Assembly: GCA_964518905.1 (NCBI GenBank) | Contig: CAZFJL010000016.1 | Location: 16,868-80,867, forward strand | Reading direction: 5' to 3' | Length of the DNA stretch: 64,000 nt | Origin: RDYZ01 sp964518905 | Lineage (GTDB): Bacteria > Cyanobacteriota > Cyanobacteriia > Cyanobacteriales > Geitlerinemataceae | In this document: positions 34,916-43,586 of the stretch, in pieces | Numbering within the stretch: position 1 is the stretch's first letter | How the letters are laid out: every line of letters starts with the position of its first letter | Program-made: the position numbers and the translations under genes | Notes under the pieces: model-generated | What the model was told of the DNA's origin: nothing | The model's input: only the letters and a program-made list of their open reading frames with translations | Database searches by the model: none

Positions 34916-36322
34916 ATGTTACGGGGATCGATCCTACAAACGCTCGTAGATGCGTGCCAAGAGCGCACCAATCAAACTCCGTTTAACTATGGCGTTTACT
35001 ACAAAAATACCTTGGTGTCCCTCTGTCATGCCCTAGAGGACAGCATCCTCACGAATGACTGTCAGCCGATCGTCATGACCGCCTTTCAACGCGGCAAGTG
35101 GTACCTCCAAGAAGCCGATCGCTACACCGAGATTGCTCGAAAATCTCGACACGTTACGATTCTTGCCGCACCCGATGCAGGCTTTGCCGAGCATCCCACC
35201 GGCCAGCTCGATAACGTCTCGCTGATTTCGCTGTTGCCCGAAGACCCCGTCGCCCAAGAATGGCATCTGGTCATCCTGTCGCCGACCTACACCGCGATGG
35301 TGATGTGTCAGGAGCTATCCGAAGAAGACTATGGTGCGTCCGGTATTCCAGACATTGACATTGAGCGTAAGTTTTATGGATTTTGGACGTTTGAATCCGA
35401 TTTAATCCTGCAAACTGCTGGATTAATGCTGGACTGCTGTGAGCATAACGCGCCCGGCATCCGGCAGAAACTTCAGCCCCAAATGGACGAAATTGCCAAG
35501 GCGTTGGCTCAACGGGATACAACCGAGCAACTGAGCGAGACCGTCAACCGCGTTGTGACTTACCTCAAAAATCGGCAGGAAACCTTACCCAATGCCAATC
35601 AAGTTGGGCACACCCAAAGAGCCCTCGATCGCAATCTGAGCGCCAACGAACTGCAAGCCTTCCTCCGGATGGCCCAGGCGATCGACCTCAGCGACACCGC
35701 CAATCCGATGGCCGCCTCCGAAGTCGCCTCGCTCTGTGAAGCCCTCGGCCAACTGCTCGACCTCCCCGCCTGGCAGCTCAAGCGACTCCGCCTAGCCGGA
35801 ATGCTGCACCGCATCGACTATCTTCCCGGAACCGGCAAGCCTCTGACCGCCATTGCGCGTGAAGTGAGCGGCCCGAGCTGCCCTCTTTCCGCCGGTACGC
35901 AGGCTCTACGCATGATGCCCAAACTACGGGCGATCGCCCAGATCGTGAACCACCAAACTGAAGCCTGGGACGGTAGCGGCCAGCCCGCAGGGCTGGCCGC
36001 AGATGCTATCCCGCTCGAATCTCGTATCCTCGGACTCATTGCCGCGTTTCAAAAATACGCAATGCAGCATACGCGTGCCGGTGATGCCGGTCAATCCCCG
36101 ATCACTGCGATCACAGATGCGCTAGCCCGATGTCAGGCCGAGAGCGGCACACTCTGGGACCCGAAACTGGTCGAGACCCTTGGACTATTAGTGATGGGAC
36201 TACAACAGGGGTTGAGTTTATCCTCTAGTCACTTCAAAGTGAGCGCTGGTCTGTGGTCGATCGACGATAGCTTTGACGCCTCGAAACCCCCGCAGTATGC
36301 CTCCGGCTCCTCTCGAACCTAA
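34916..36322 (+). CDS. DICT sensor domain with degenerate HD-GYP-like domain
   Basis: A 468-residue soluble protein. Residues about 1-150 match the DICT domain of cyanobacterial and actinobacterial sensors (ILTNDCQPIVMTAFQRGKWYLQEADRYTEIARKSRHVTILAAPDAG, WHLVILSPTYTAMVMCQELSEEDYG). After a helical linker, residues about 230-440 resemble an HD-GYP/HD domain: LRLAGMLHRIDYLPG where HD(I)GK is expected, and NHQTEAWDGSGQPAGL where HHExxDGSGYP is expected. The metal-binding HD pair is not intact, so phosphodiesterase activity is doubtful. Probably a signalling scaffold. The start uses TTG at 34916 or a nearby codon; uncertain. Confidence 0.75.
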   Translation: MLRGSILQTLVDACQERTNQTPFNYGVYYKNTLVSLCHALEDSILTNDCQPIVMTAFQRGKWYLQEADRYTEIARKSRHVTILAAPDAGFAEHPTGQLDNVSLISLLPEDPVAQEWHLVILSPTYTAMVMCQELSEEDYGASGIPDIDIERKFYGFWTFESDLILQTAGLMLDCCEHNAPGIRQKLQPQMDEIAKALAQRDTTEQLSETVNRVVTYLKNRQETLPNANQVGHTQRALDRNLSANELQAFLRMAQAIDLSDTANPMAASEVASLCEALGQLLDLPAWQLKRLRLAGMLHRIDYLPGTGKPLTAIAREVSGPSCPLSAGTQALRMMPKLRAIAQIVNHQTEAWDGSGQPAGLAADAIPLESRILGLIAAFQKYAMQHTRAGDAGQSPITAITDALARCQAESGTLWDPKLVETLGLLVMGLQQGLSLSSSHFKVSAGLWSIDDSFDASKPPQYASGSSRT

Positions 36323-36399
36323 TGCCGACCTGCGATGGTTGGTCTTTTGCTTGCGGGGCTTGAGCCGTCGCGATCGTGCCATTTAACCCTTCCGTTTTG

Positions 36400-37086
36400 A
36401 TGATGACCTCCATTACACCTGACGCCATCCGCACCGGACAGATTCGCCAGCTTGCGGGCTGTGATCTCGAAGATTTCGATTTATCGTCCGCCCAGCTCAA
36501 CGGCTTCGTGTTCACGGGAGCCAATCTGGTCGGCAGCGATCTCACGGAAGCCAATTTACAGGGCGCAAACTTGAGCGGGTCTAACTTATTGGGGGCGATT
36601 CTGGTGCGTGCCGATCTGCGAGCCAATTTGACGGGCGCGAACCTGATGCAGGCGGATCTATCGTCGGCGGATTTGCGCGGAAGCAACCTCCGTGGCGCCA
36701 ATTTAATGGGGACGACGATCGTCCATGCTTCGATCAGTGGCGCGTTCATGAGCGGGGTCAACCTCATGAGCGCTAATCTTTCGGGGGCGGATCTTCGCGG
36801 TGTCGATTTGCGTGGCGCGAATCTGAGCAATGCCAATCTCCAAGGCGTCGATTTGAGCGGAGCCGATCTCAGCGGAGCCTTACTCAATGAAGCGAATCTG
36901 GAAGAGGCTAATCTTCAGCAAACGAACTTTAGCGGCGCCAACTGCACGCGGGCGAATTTTCTCTGTGCGGACGTGGAAGGAGCGATCGCGATCGGTGCAA
37001 GCTTTATGGGAGCCTGTGTCACCGGGACGGGCTTCGATCGGCCGAAGGAACGCGAAACCTCGCCCCATAGCAGCTCGATTCGGTAA
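36400..37086 (+). CDS. Pentapeptide-repeat protein
   Basis: A 228-residue protein built almost wholly from about 30 A(D/N)LXX pentapeptides (for example GANLVGSDLTEANLQGANLS), which fold into a right-handed quadrilateral beta-helix. An N-terminal cap (TPDAIRTGQIRQLAGCDLED) and a short polar tail bracket the helix. No signal peptide. Cyanobacteria carry many such proteins with mostly unknown roles. ATG 36400 and 36403 adjoin; GTG 36376 would add eight residues. Confidence 0.88.
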   Translation: MMTSITPDAIRTGQIRQLAGCDLEDFDLSSAQLNGFVFTGANLVGSDLTEANLQGANLSGSNLLGAILVRADLRANLTGANLMQADLSSADLRGSNLRGANLMGTTIVHASISGAFMSGVNLMSANLSGADLRGVDLRGANLSNANLQGVDLSGADLSGALLNEANLEEANLQQTNFSGANCTRANFLCADVEGAIAIGASFMGACVTGTGFDRPKERETSPHSSSIR

Positions 37087-37346
37087 ACATTTAGCTTTGG
37101 GAGACGGCCAAGCTGGCATCATCCCCCAGAATTCCCGGAATTCCTCCTAAAGTAAACCTAAAGTAAAAGGGTAGGGTGATAGTTGATCGCAGGCTTCAGC
37201 ATCACTGTTGCGGAGTGGCAAATCCTCTCCGCAGTTTGGAGCGCAGGCAGCGCCTGCTATCTTTGCCATAGACCCATCGGCTTGATTTGGGTGCGATCGT
37301 CGCTTTTGCTCATTTTCACCACTGATTCATCACTGGTTCAAGATTC

Positions 37347-39113
37347 ATGCCCCGTTGGCAATTTTTACGGGCTCACCATTTGTACAGACTTCTTGTTCGA
37401 GGGTGGCTTCGCTTAAAACCATGGTTGATTGCGACCTATCATCAGATCCGTCTTGAGATTGCTCGTGTGCGGGCACAGCTACAGCGACGTGTCCCAATGG
37501 TGCAATACGCCACCGGACGCCTTGCTTATGATTGCGACCAAGTCGATCTAGCCGAAATCTATTTCAAACGTGCCTTGCAGATTTGGCCAGATTGCGGAAC
37601 GTTTCACCTGGCGCTAGGCGACGCACTCAAGCAACAATCCCGCTGGCAAGAAGCGTCCTCGGCCTACCATCGCGCGATCGCCACGGAATCACCGGGCGAT
37701 ATTTCCCTCGCCTGGGCGTATCACAATCTGGGTGAAGTCGAAGCACGACAACAGCATTGGGATTTGGCGATCGTGGCGTACGAAATCGCAGCGGAACGCC
37801 AACCCGATTTTTTCTACACCCACTACAACATATCTCAAGCCTATATTCAGGCGGGACAGTTTGAAGCAGCACGAATGTCGCTGGAACGGGCGATCGCCCT
37901 GCGCCCAAACGATCCGCAGCTTTTGATTGAACTCGCCGCGATCTGCGCTCAAGGTAGCAACCCGAAAGCGCAACAAGACGCGCTCGAACGATTCATCCAG
38001 ATCGATCCCGCTAACTTTTCGTCCTATTTTGACCTAGCAGGCGTGTTACGCAACCTCAACGAACCGGAACGCGCCGCCGAGGTTTACCTCCACAGCCTGG
38101 ATCTCGATCCCAGCTTTAGCTGGTGGTATCACTACTATTTTTGGACGTGCCTCAAAGAAGCGGGGCGGCTGGACGATGCCATTCGTATTTTTCAGCGCCA
38201 TATTCAGAGCTTCCCGCAGCGATCGGCTCCCTACATCAACTTCGGCGAAGCCCTCGTGCATAGCGATCGCATTCCCGAGTCGATCGTCCCTTACCGAGAA
38301 GGGCTACGCCAAAAAATCGTCCAATCCAATCCTGACTATCCGATCGACACCTGGGACGACCAAAACGTCTTTGGCCCCAATTTTCTGATCCTTGGTGCTC
38401 AAAAAGCGGGAACTAGCTCACTCTTTAAATACGCCGTTCAACATCCACAAATTATTCCTCCCCTACGCAAGGAACTCGAATTTTGGTCGCTGCGGATGAA
38501 GCGGGGTCTGGACTGGTATCTATCTCAGTTCCCCGCCATCCCGCCCGGAGATCTGACCTATCTCTCCGGTGAAGCCTGTCCGGGTTATCTCGACCATGAC
38601 ATGAGCGCCGAACGTCTGCGAGCCGAGTTTCCAGACATTAAGCTGGTCGTAATTTTACGCGACCCCGTTGAACGCGCCTATTCCCACTACAACCACTGGC
38701 GACGTCGCCAACAGGAAAGCTGCGACTTTGAAACCGCGATCGAAGCCAAACTCGATCACCTTACCTCCGGAAGCGATGGCACAGTCGATGAACAACAACT
38801 ATGGAATTCGCCCCATGATTACCTTGCTCGTGGAGTTTACGTCGTGTTTCTCAAACATTGGATGTCCATTTTTCCACGCGATCGTTTTCTGATCCTCTCC
38901 AATAATCAGCTCAATAGCGATCCTCAAGCCACACTGTCCCAATTCTTCGATTTTCTCGAACTGCCCGATGCTGCCATCCAGGCCGACCTACGCCATAACG
39001 TCGGCACTTATCCACCCCTGTCAACCGCCTTGCGTCAGCGCTTAGAACAGTTTTATGCGCCGTATAATCAAGAGCTAGAGGCGTTCCTCGGACAAACCTT
39101 CGATTGGTCATAG
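37347..39113 (+). CDS. TPR-sulfotransferase fusion
   Basis: A 588-residue protein. An N-terminal basic/hydrophobic segment (about 10-30) precedes six or more TPR units (about 50-325, for example YHNLGEVEARQQHWDLAIVAYEIA). Residues about 340-588 form a PAPS-dependent sulfotransferase: the 5'-phosphosulfate loop is GAQKAGTSSL (350-359) and the 3'-phosphate site is RDPVERAYSHY (438-448). It should transfer sulfate to a carbohydrate or other hydroxyl acceptor; TPRs may recruit the substrate or partners. The next gene on the strand is an ABC exporter, hinting at export of a sulfated product. Confidence 0.88.
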   Translation: MPRWQFLRAHHLYRLLVRGWLRLKPWLIATYHQIRLEIARVRAQLQRRVPMVQYATGRLAYDCDQVDLAEIYFKRALQIWPDCGTFHLALGDALKQQSRWQEASSAYHRAIATESPGDISLAWAYHNLGEVEARQQHWDLAIVAYEIAAERQPDFFYTHYNISQAYIQAGQFEAARMSLERAIALRPNDPQLLIELAAICAQGSNPKAQQDALERFIQIDPANFSSYFDLAGVLRNLNEPERAAEVYLHSLDLDPSFSWWYHYYFWTCLKEAGRLDDAIRIFQRHIQSFPQRSAPYINFGEALVHSDRIPESIVPYREGLRQKIVQSNPDYPIDTWDDQNVFGPNFLILGAQKAGTSSLFKYAVQHPQIIPPLRKELEFWSLRMKRGLDWYLSQFPAIPPGDLTYLSGEACPGYLDHDMSAERLRAEFPDIKLVVILRDPVERAYSHYNHWRRRQQESCDFETAIEAKLDHLTSGSDGTVDEQQLWNSPHDYLARGVYVVFLKHWMSIFPRDRFLILSNNQLNSDPQATLSQFFDFLELPDAAIQADLRHNVGTYPPLSTALRQRLEQFYAPYNQELEAFLGQTFDWS

Positions 39114-39228
39114 CGCCGAAATTTCCCATACCATCACACTCAATCGAACACGACAATAGACGATATCGACTCCGTAATCTCCCCAACGGGCTTCCAGAAC
39201 CGCACCTCCACCGCACCTAAGTAAATTC

Positions 39229-41049
39229 ATGGATCAGACCTCGATCCCCCTCCCAAAAATTACCTGGCATCAGGTGTCTTACCTCGGACGGGCGATCAAA
39301 ATCGTCTGGAATAGTGGACGAAGCTGGACGTTCAGCCTGTGGGCTCTCTCGATCGTCCAGAGTGTCTTGCCAGTGCTGCGACTCTACGTCATGAAGCTAC
39401 TGCTTGACACGATTAGCCAGGGTTATGCTGACAAAACCTTAACGAATTTTGAACAGGTGATTCCGCTGATTGTGGCCATGGGAGCCATTAACATTAGTGG
39501 TGCTTTAATGTCGGGTGCAAGTCGGTTGGTGAATGAGCTGCAATCTCAGCGTGTTTCTGACTATATGTTCGAGATGATGCACGACCAGGCAGCGGCGGTG
39601 GATCTGGAATATTACGAAAATCCCGAGTATTACGATATTTTGGAGCGGGCGCGATCGGAAGGTAGTGGCGTACCGCTGAGATTGTCCAACCGCATCAAGA
39701 GTATTCTGAGCGACGCTATCCAGCTCATCACGATGGGTGGTGTTCTCTTATTTTTCGATTGGAAGATTTTCGCCTTACTGGTCTTGCCGATCGTGCCGCG
39801 AATTGGTATTCGCTTTTACTTTATCGAAGAATTACAACGCTGGATCGAACGCCGCACCGCGACCCAACGCAAAGCCTCCTACTACAACAACCTGCTGACC
39901 AACGACGCTCACGCCAAAGAGCTACGCCTGTTTGACTTAGGGGATCTCTTCAAAACTCGCTTTCGCCAAACCCGACAGCATCTGCTCAGAGAAAAATTTG
40001 AATTAGCCAAACGCCGAACCTTCGCCGAATTTAGTACAACGATTCTCTCGGTGATTGCGATGTGGGGAGCGTACGCCTTTATCGCCTATGAAACCGTGAC
40101 CGGGGTGCTGACGGTGGGGGATTTGGTGCTGTATAACCAGTCATTTCGCAAGGCGTATGATTCCATCTGGAGCCTGCTTCAGGGGGCTGTCGGCCTGTAT
40201 GAGGATATGCAGTTTTTGGGCTACCTGTTTGAATTCTTAGATTTTGAACCGAAGATTGTCGATCCTCCTGATCCGAAGCTGGTTCCGCGTCCCATGCAGT
40301 TGGGGATCGAGTTTAAGCATGTGGATTTTGCCTATCCCGGCAGCACGCGTCAGGCCATCAAAGATGTCTCGCTCAAAATTCAGCCGGGAGAGGTGATCGC
40401 CCTGGTCGGTGAAAATGGTTCGGGCAAGACCACGCTGACCAAGCTGCTGTGCCGGTTATACGATCCGGATTCGGGTCAGATCACGCTTGATGGGATTGAT
40501 CTGCGGGATCTCTCTGTACGCGATTTACGATCGGAGATTAGCGTTATTTTTCAGGATTATGCCAAGTATCAAATGACGGCTCGTGAGAATATTTGGCTGG
40601 GGAATGTTAATCGATCGCCCGATGATGAGGCGATCGAACATGCGGCTCAACGCGCGGGAGCCGACGAGGTGATTCGGACATTGCCTAACCAGTATGACAA
40701 TATGCTCGGAAAGCGGTTTGAAGGCGGCGAAGAGCTCAGTATTGGTCAGTGGCAAAAGGTGTCGATCGCCCGTGCGTTTTTGCGTGACTCGCAACTGATT
40801 GTGTTGGATGAGCCGACCAGTGCGCTCGATCCGAAGGCAGAATATGAAGTCTTTCGCAAGTTTCGCGAACTACTCGAAGATCAAGCCGCAGTGCTTGTCA
40901 CCCACCGCCTATCCACGGTCAAAATGGCGGACTGTATTTATGTCCTCGAACAGGGACGTATTGTGGAGTTTGGCCCTCACGATGCCCTGATTGCATTGGA
41001 TGGCGTTTACGCGCAGCTCTTCGAGACCCAAGCGCAAAACTACCGCTAA
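39229..41049 (+). CDS. ABC exporter, fused permease and ATPase
   Basis: A 606-residue half-transporter that should work as a homodimer. Membrane domain residues about 20-330 with several hydrophobic helices; nucleotide-binding domain about 345-600 with Walker A GENGSGKTTL, Q-loop VIFQDYAKYQ, signature LSIGQWQKVSIARA, Walker B LIVLDEPTSALD and H-loop VTHRLSTV. The signature (LSIGQ rather than LSGGQ) is a mild variant. Related to MsbA/lipid or peptide exporters. It follows the sulfotransferase by 115 bp and precedes a HAD phosphatase by about 155 bp. Confidence 0.92.
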   Translation: MDQTSIPLPKITWHQVSYLGRAIKIVWNSGRSWTFSLWALSIVQSVLPVLRLYVMKLLLDTISQGYADKTLTNFEQVIPLIVAMGAINISGALMSGASRLVNELQSQRVSDYMFEMMHDQAAAVDLEYYENPEYYDILERARSEGSGVPLRLSNRIKSILSDAIQLITMGGVLLFFDWKIFALLVLPIVPRIGIRFYFIEELQRWIERRTATQRKASYYNNLLTNDAHAKELRLFDLGDLFKTRFRQTRQHLLREKFELAKRRTFAEFSTTILSVIAMWGAYAFIAYETVTGVLTVGDLVLYNQSFRKAYDSIWSLLQGAVGLYEDMQFLGYLFEFLDFEPKIVDPPDPKLVPRPMQLGIEFKHVDFAYPGSTRQAIKDVSLKIQPGEVIALVGENGSGKTTLTKLLCRLYDPDSGQITLDGIDLRDLSVRDLRSEISVIFQDYAKYQMTARENIWLGNVNRSPDDEAIEHAAQRAGADEVIRTLPNQYDNMLGKRFEGGEELSIGQWQKVSIARAFLRDSQLIVLDEPTSALDPKAEYEVFRKFRELLEDQAAVLVTHRLSTVKMADCIYVLEQGRIVEFGPHDALIALDGVYAQLFETQAQNYR

Positions 41050-41204
41050 CGCTGAATGGGCCGCATGACCCAAAGCATCGTCGGTTCGATGTGTGATAAA
41101 ACTTAACGAGATGTCGGCTAGCCCGGATGCGAGCCTAAAAACTCGAATCAAACGCTGTGGCTACGACCTTGATCGCCTCGCTTCCGGTGGTATCCCCGAA
41201 CCTT

Positions 41205-41915
41205 ATGCTTCGACTGATTACTGATTTCGATGGTCCGATCGCCGATGTCTCGGTACGCTATTACACCGTTTATCATCGCTGCCTGGATCAGGTCGTACGC
41301 CCTGGTCAGTTTCTGCAACGGTTATCCTATGACGAGTTTTGGGCGTGTAAGCGGGCGCGTGTTCCGGAATGGAAAATTGGTATGAAAACGGGACTCGATG
41401 AGCCCCAAGCGCGAGCCTTTGCGAAAATGCGCGGCATGACGGTTCATGCGGAGCCGTTTTTGCACCACGATCAGACGATTCCGGGCGCGATCGAGGCGCT
41501 TGAGCGGATACGTGATGCTGGGTTTGATCTGGTGGTGATGACCATGCGCCGCACGCGAGAATTGAATGAAGCGCTCGATCGCTGCAATCTCGGTCATTTT
41601 TTCGCCGCCGATCGGCGCTATTGTCTCAGCAATGATCATGTAAAAATTGGCGACACCAAGGATAAGCCGATCTTGATGCAGCGAGCTTTGCAAGAGCTGC
41701 CACCGGCGGAAAAGACCTGGATGGTGGGCGATACGGAGGCGGATATTATTGCGGCTCAGACGGGAAATGTACCGGCCATTGGCGTTCTCTCTGGTATTCG
41801 CGATCGCCAACAACTCCAGAAATACAACCCCGATTTGATCCTCAACGATCTTAGTGAGGCCGTTGATTTCATGTTAGAAACTGTGGGTCATCCTCAGCTT
41901 CATGCTGTGAGTTAA
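41205..41915 (+). CDS. HAD-superfamily phosphatase
   Basis: A 236-residue enzyme. Motif I is ITDFDGPIAD (nucleophile and acid/base Asp), motif II VVMTMRR, motif III a Lys in TKDKPILM, and motif IV WMVGDTEADIIAAQ. The cap region contains FWACKRARVPEWKIGMKTGLDE, found in a cyanobacterial subgroup. Substrate not known. Cyanobacterial relatives start at MLRLITDFDGP, so ATG 41205 is chosen over GTG 41157. Confidence 0.88.
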   Translation: MLRLITDFDGPIADVSVRYYTVYHRCLDQVVRPGQFLQRLSYDEFWACKRARVPEWKIGMKTGLDEPQARAFAKMRGMTVHAEPFLHHDQTIPGAIEALERIRDAGFDLVVMTMRRTRELNEALDRCNLGHFFAADRRYCLSNDHVKIGDTKDKPILMQRALQELPPAEKTWMVGDTEADIIAAQTGNVPAIGVLSGIRDRQQLQKYNPDLILNDLSEAVDFMLETVGHPQLHAVS

Positions 41916-42052
41916 GGGTTGATGTTGAGATTGATTTTGAGTTGGTATTACGTTCTGTCTCGTTTGAGAACACCGCCGTCTGTTTTGTCGAAAATCTACA
42001 AATGTCGCACTTATACTTGTGGATAAGTGATGACTAGACGAGAGGAAACGCG

Positions 42053-43450
42053 TTGAAACGAGTGACTTGGATTCGTCGTATGGTTGCCCTTGCTGCGGCA
42101 CTGGTGAGTTTAGATACGATCACTCTCGTGCTGAAGTCGCGTGAGTCTGCCCTACCAATCACGGCGATCGAAACCTCGATCGAACTTGAACAGCGTCTCC
42201 ACACAGTTCTAAACCGTAGTGTGTCTCTCAACAATCCTGCTGTAGACGCAAGTATTGATGTACTCGATCAAGATCTGCGTGCTGCGTTTAGCCAAACTCA
42301 AACCGATCCGGACACCGCTGAGTTTAGCGAGATTATAACGCTGTGGTCTCAGCTCTATGTTGACCTCCAAGATCGTCCGCAGGGAGATGTAGGCTCGCTG
42401 GAACCATTCCAGGACCGATTCGATCAACTCGCACAGTTAATTGCCACCCAGAGGACACAACAGCTCCAGAGGATCGCCAGCAGCACGTCCAATCGCTACC
42501 ATGTCGCCATTGCCTTGGCTCTGCTTAGTTTAATCGCCAGCGCGATCGCCTATACCTTGCTCGAACGCTGGCTCGGCGACTTACAGCAGGTGGTGACAGC
42601 GAGTCGCGATCGGATCAACTCCGTGGGTGAATCGATTCAGCAACAACGTCGCGTGGTCAGTGATCAGGCGACTTCGGTGGCCGAAATTACCCAGATGCTC
42701 GACAAATTAAACGGAACATCTCAGGGATCGTCTGAACAAGCGAGTATTGCCGCCAGTCGCGCCAAAGAAATCACGGACTTGACTGGATCTGGTGTGAAGT
42801 TGGTGACCCAAACGCAAGCTGCGATCGTCGGCATTGAAACCCAGACTAATGCCATTTCAAAGCAAATCTGGCAGTTGCGAACTCGCGCGACCGAAGTGGG
42901 TCAGATTGCCTTGCTCGTCGAAGAACTGGCGATGCGAACCAATACCCTGGCCTTAAATGCAGCGATCGAAGCCGTACGCGCGAGTCGATCCGGCGCGGGT
43001 TTCCAGGTGATTGCGAAGGAAATTCGTGAGCTATCGGTGCAAAGTCAGCAGGCGGCGAGGCGTATTGGGGTGATGTCGGATGATATTGAACGGGCAATCG
43101 AGGCAACAGTTTCCGTGACTCAGGTGGGCTTGGAACAGGCAGAAGCGGGGACAAAAATTGTTCAGGAGACCACGGAAACCTTCAATCAAATCCAACAGGC
43201 GATCGAGGAGGTCAACGACACGTCCCATCGTATGGCCTTTAGTGCCTATGAGCTGCTGTGGCCGCTACAGCAACTGATGGAAGCGATGGAAGCGCTGAAT
43301 GGTAGCGCCCGATCGACCGAAACCAACTCGACCCTGTTGGCGGACGGCCTTGGAGATCTTGAGATTAGTTTTGAACGCATTCAAGCGGGGATTGGTGAGC
43401 GATCGCTTCAGTCGCGCCAGTCACACACAGACGAGAACTCGCAGGATTAG
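42053..43450 (+). CDS. Methyl-accepting chemotaxis-like signalling protein
   Basis: A 465-residue protein starting at TTG. A first hydrophobic segment (about 8-27) and a second (about 150-170, YHVAIALALLSLIASAIAYTL) enclose a helical sensor of about 120 residues. No HAMP motif is obvious. The cytoplasmic part is a long coiled coil with the MCP hairpin tip EELAMRTNTLALNAAIEAVR followed by GAGFQVIAKEIRELSVQSQQ. Such proteins signal through CheA/CheW to pili or other outputs. No che genes lie nearby. A terminator follows. Confidence 0.88.
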   Translation: MKRVTWIRRMVALAAALVSLDTITLVLKSRESALPITAIETSIELEQRLHTVLNRSVSLNNPAVDASIDVLDQDLRAAFSQTQTDPDTAEFSEIITLWSQLYVDLQDRPQGDVGSLEPFQDRFDQLAQLIATQRTQQLQRIASSTSNRYHVAIALALLSLIASAIAYTLLERWLGDLQQVVTASRDRINSVGESIQQQRRVVSDQATSVAEITQMLDKLNGTSQGSSEQASIAASRAKEITDLTGSGVKLVTQTQAAIVGIETQTNAISKQIWQLRTRATEVGQIALLVEELAMRTNTLALNAAIEAVRASRSGAGFQVIAKEIRELSVQSQQAARRIGVMSDDIERAIEATVSVTQVGLEQAEAGTKIVQETTETFNQIQQAIEEVNDTSHRMAFSAYELLWPLQQLMEAMEALNGSARSTETNSTLLADGLGDLEISFERIQAGIGERSLQSRQSHTDENSQD

Positions 43451-43469
43451 CAGAATCTAGCAAACGACG

Positions 43470-43518
43470 AAAGCAGCGGCGATTGCACCATCCACAGTGC
43501 GATCGCCGCTGCTTTTTT
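43470..43518 (+). terminator. Intrinsic terminator after the chemoreceptor-like gene
   Basis: AAAGCAGCGGCGATTGCAC pairs, with one bulged region, with GTGCGATCGCCGCTGCTTT, and the right arm runs into six T residues. The stem includes a HIP1 octamer. It separates this gene from the convergent transketolase gene. Confidence 0.88.
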
Positions 43519-43586
43519 CTGATTCAATCCAGCATCACAGCCCGTAGCGACTAAGCGCCACGCACTGACAATGCTGACTTAACCGT

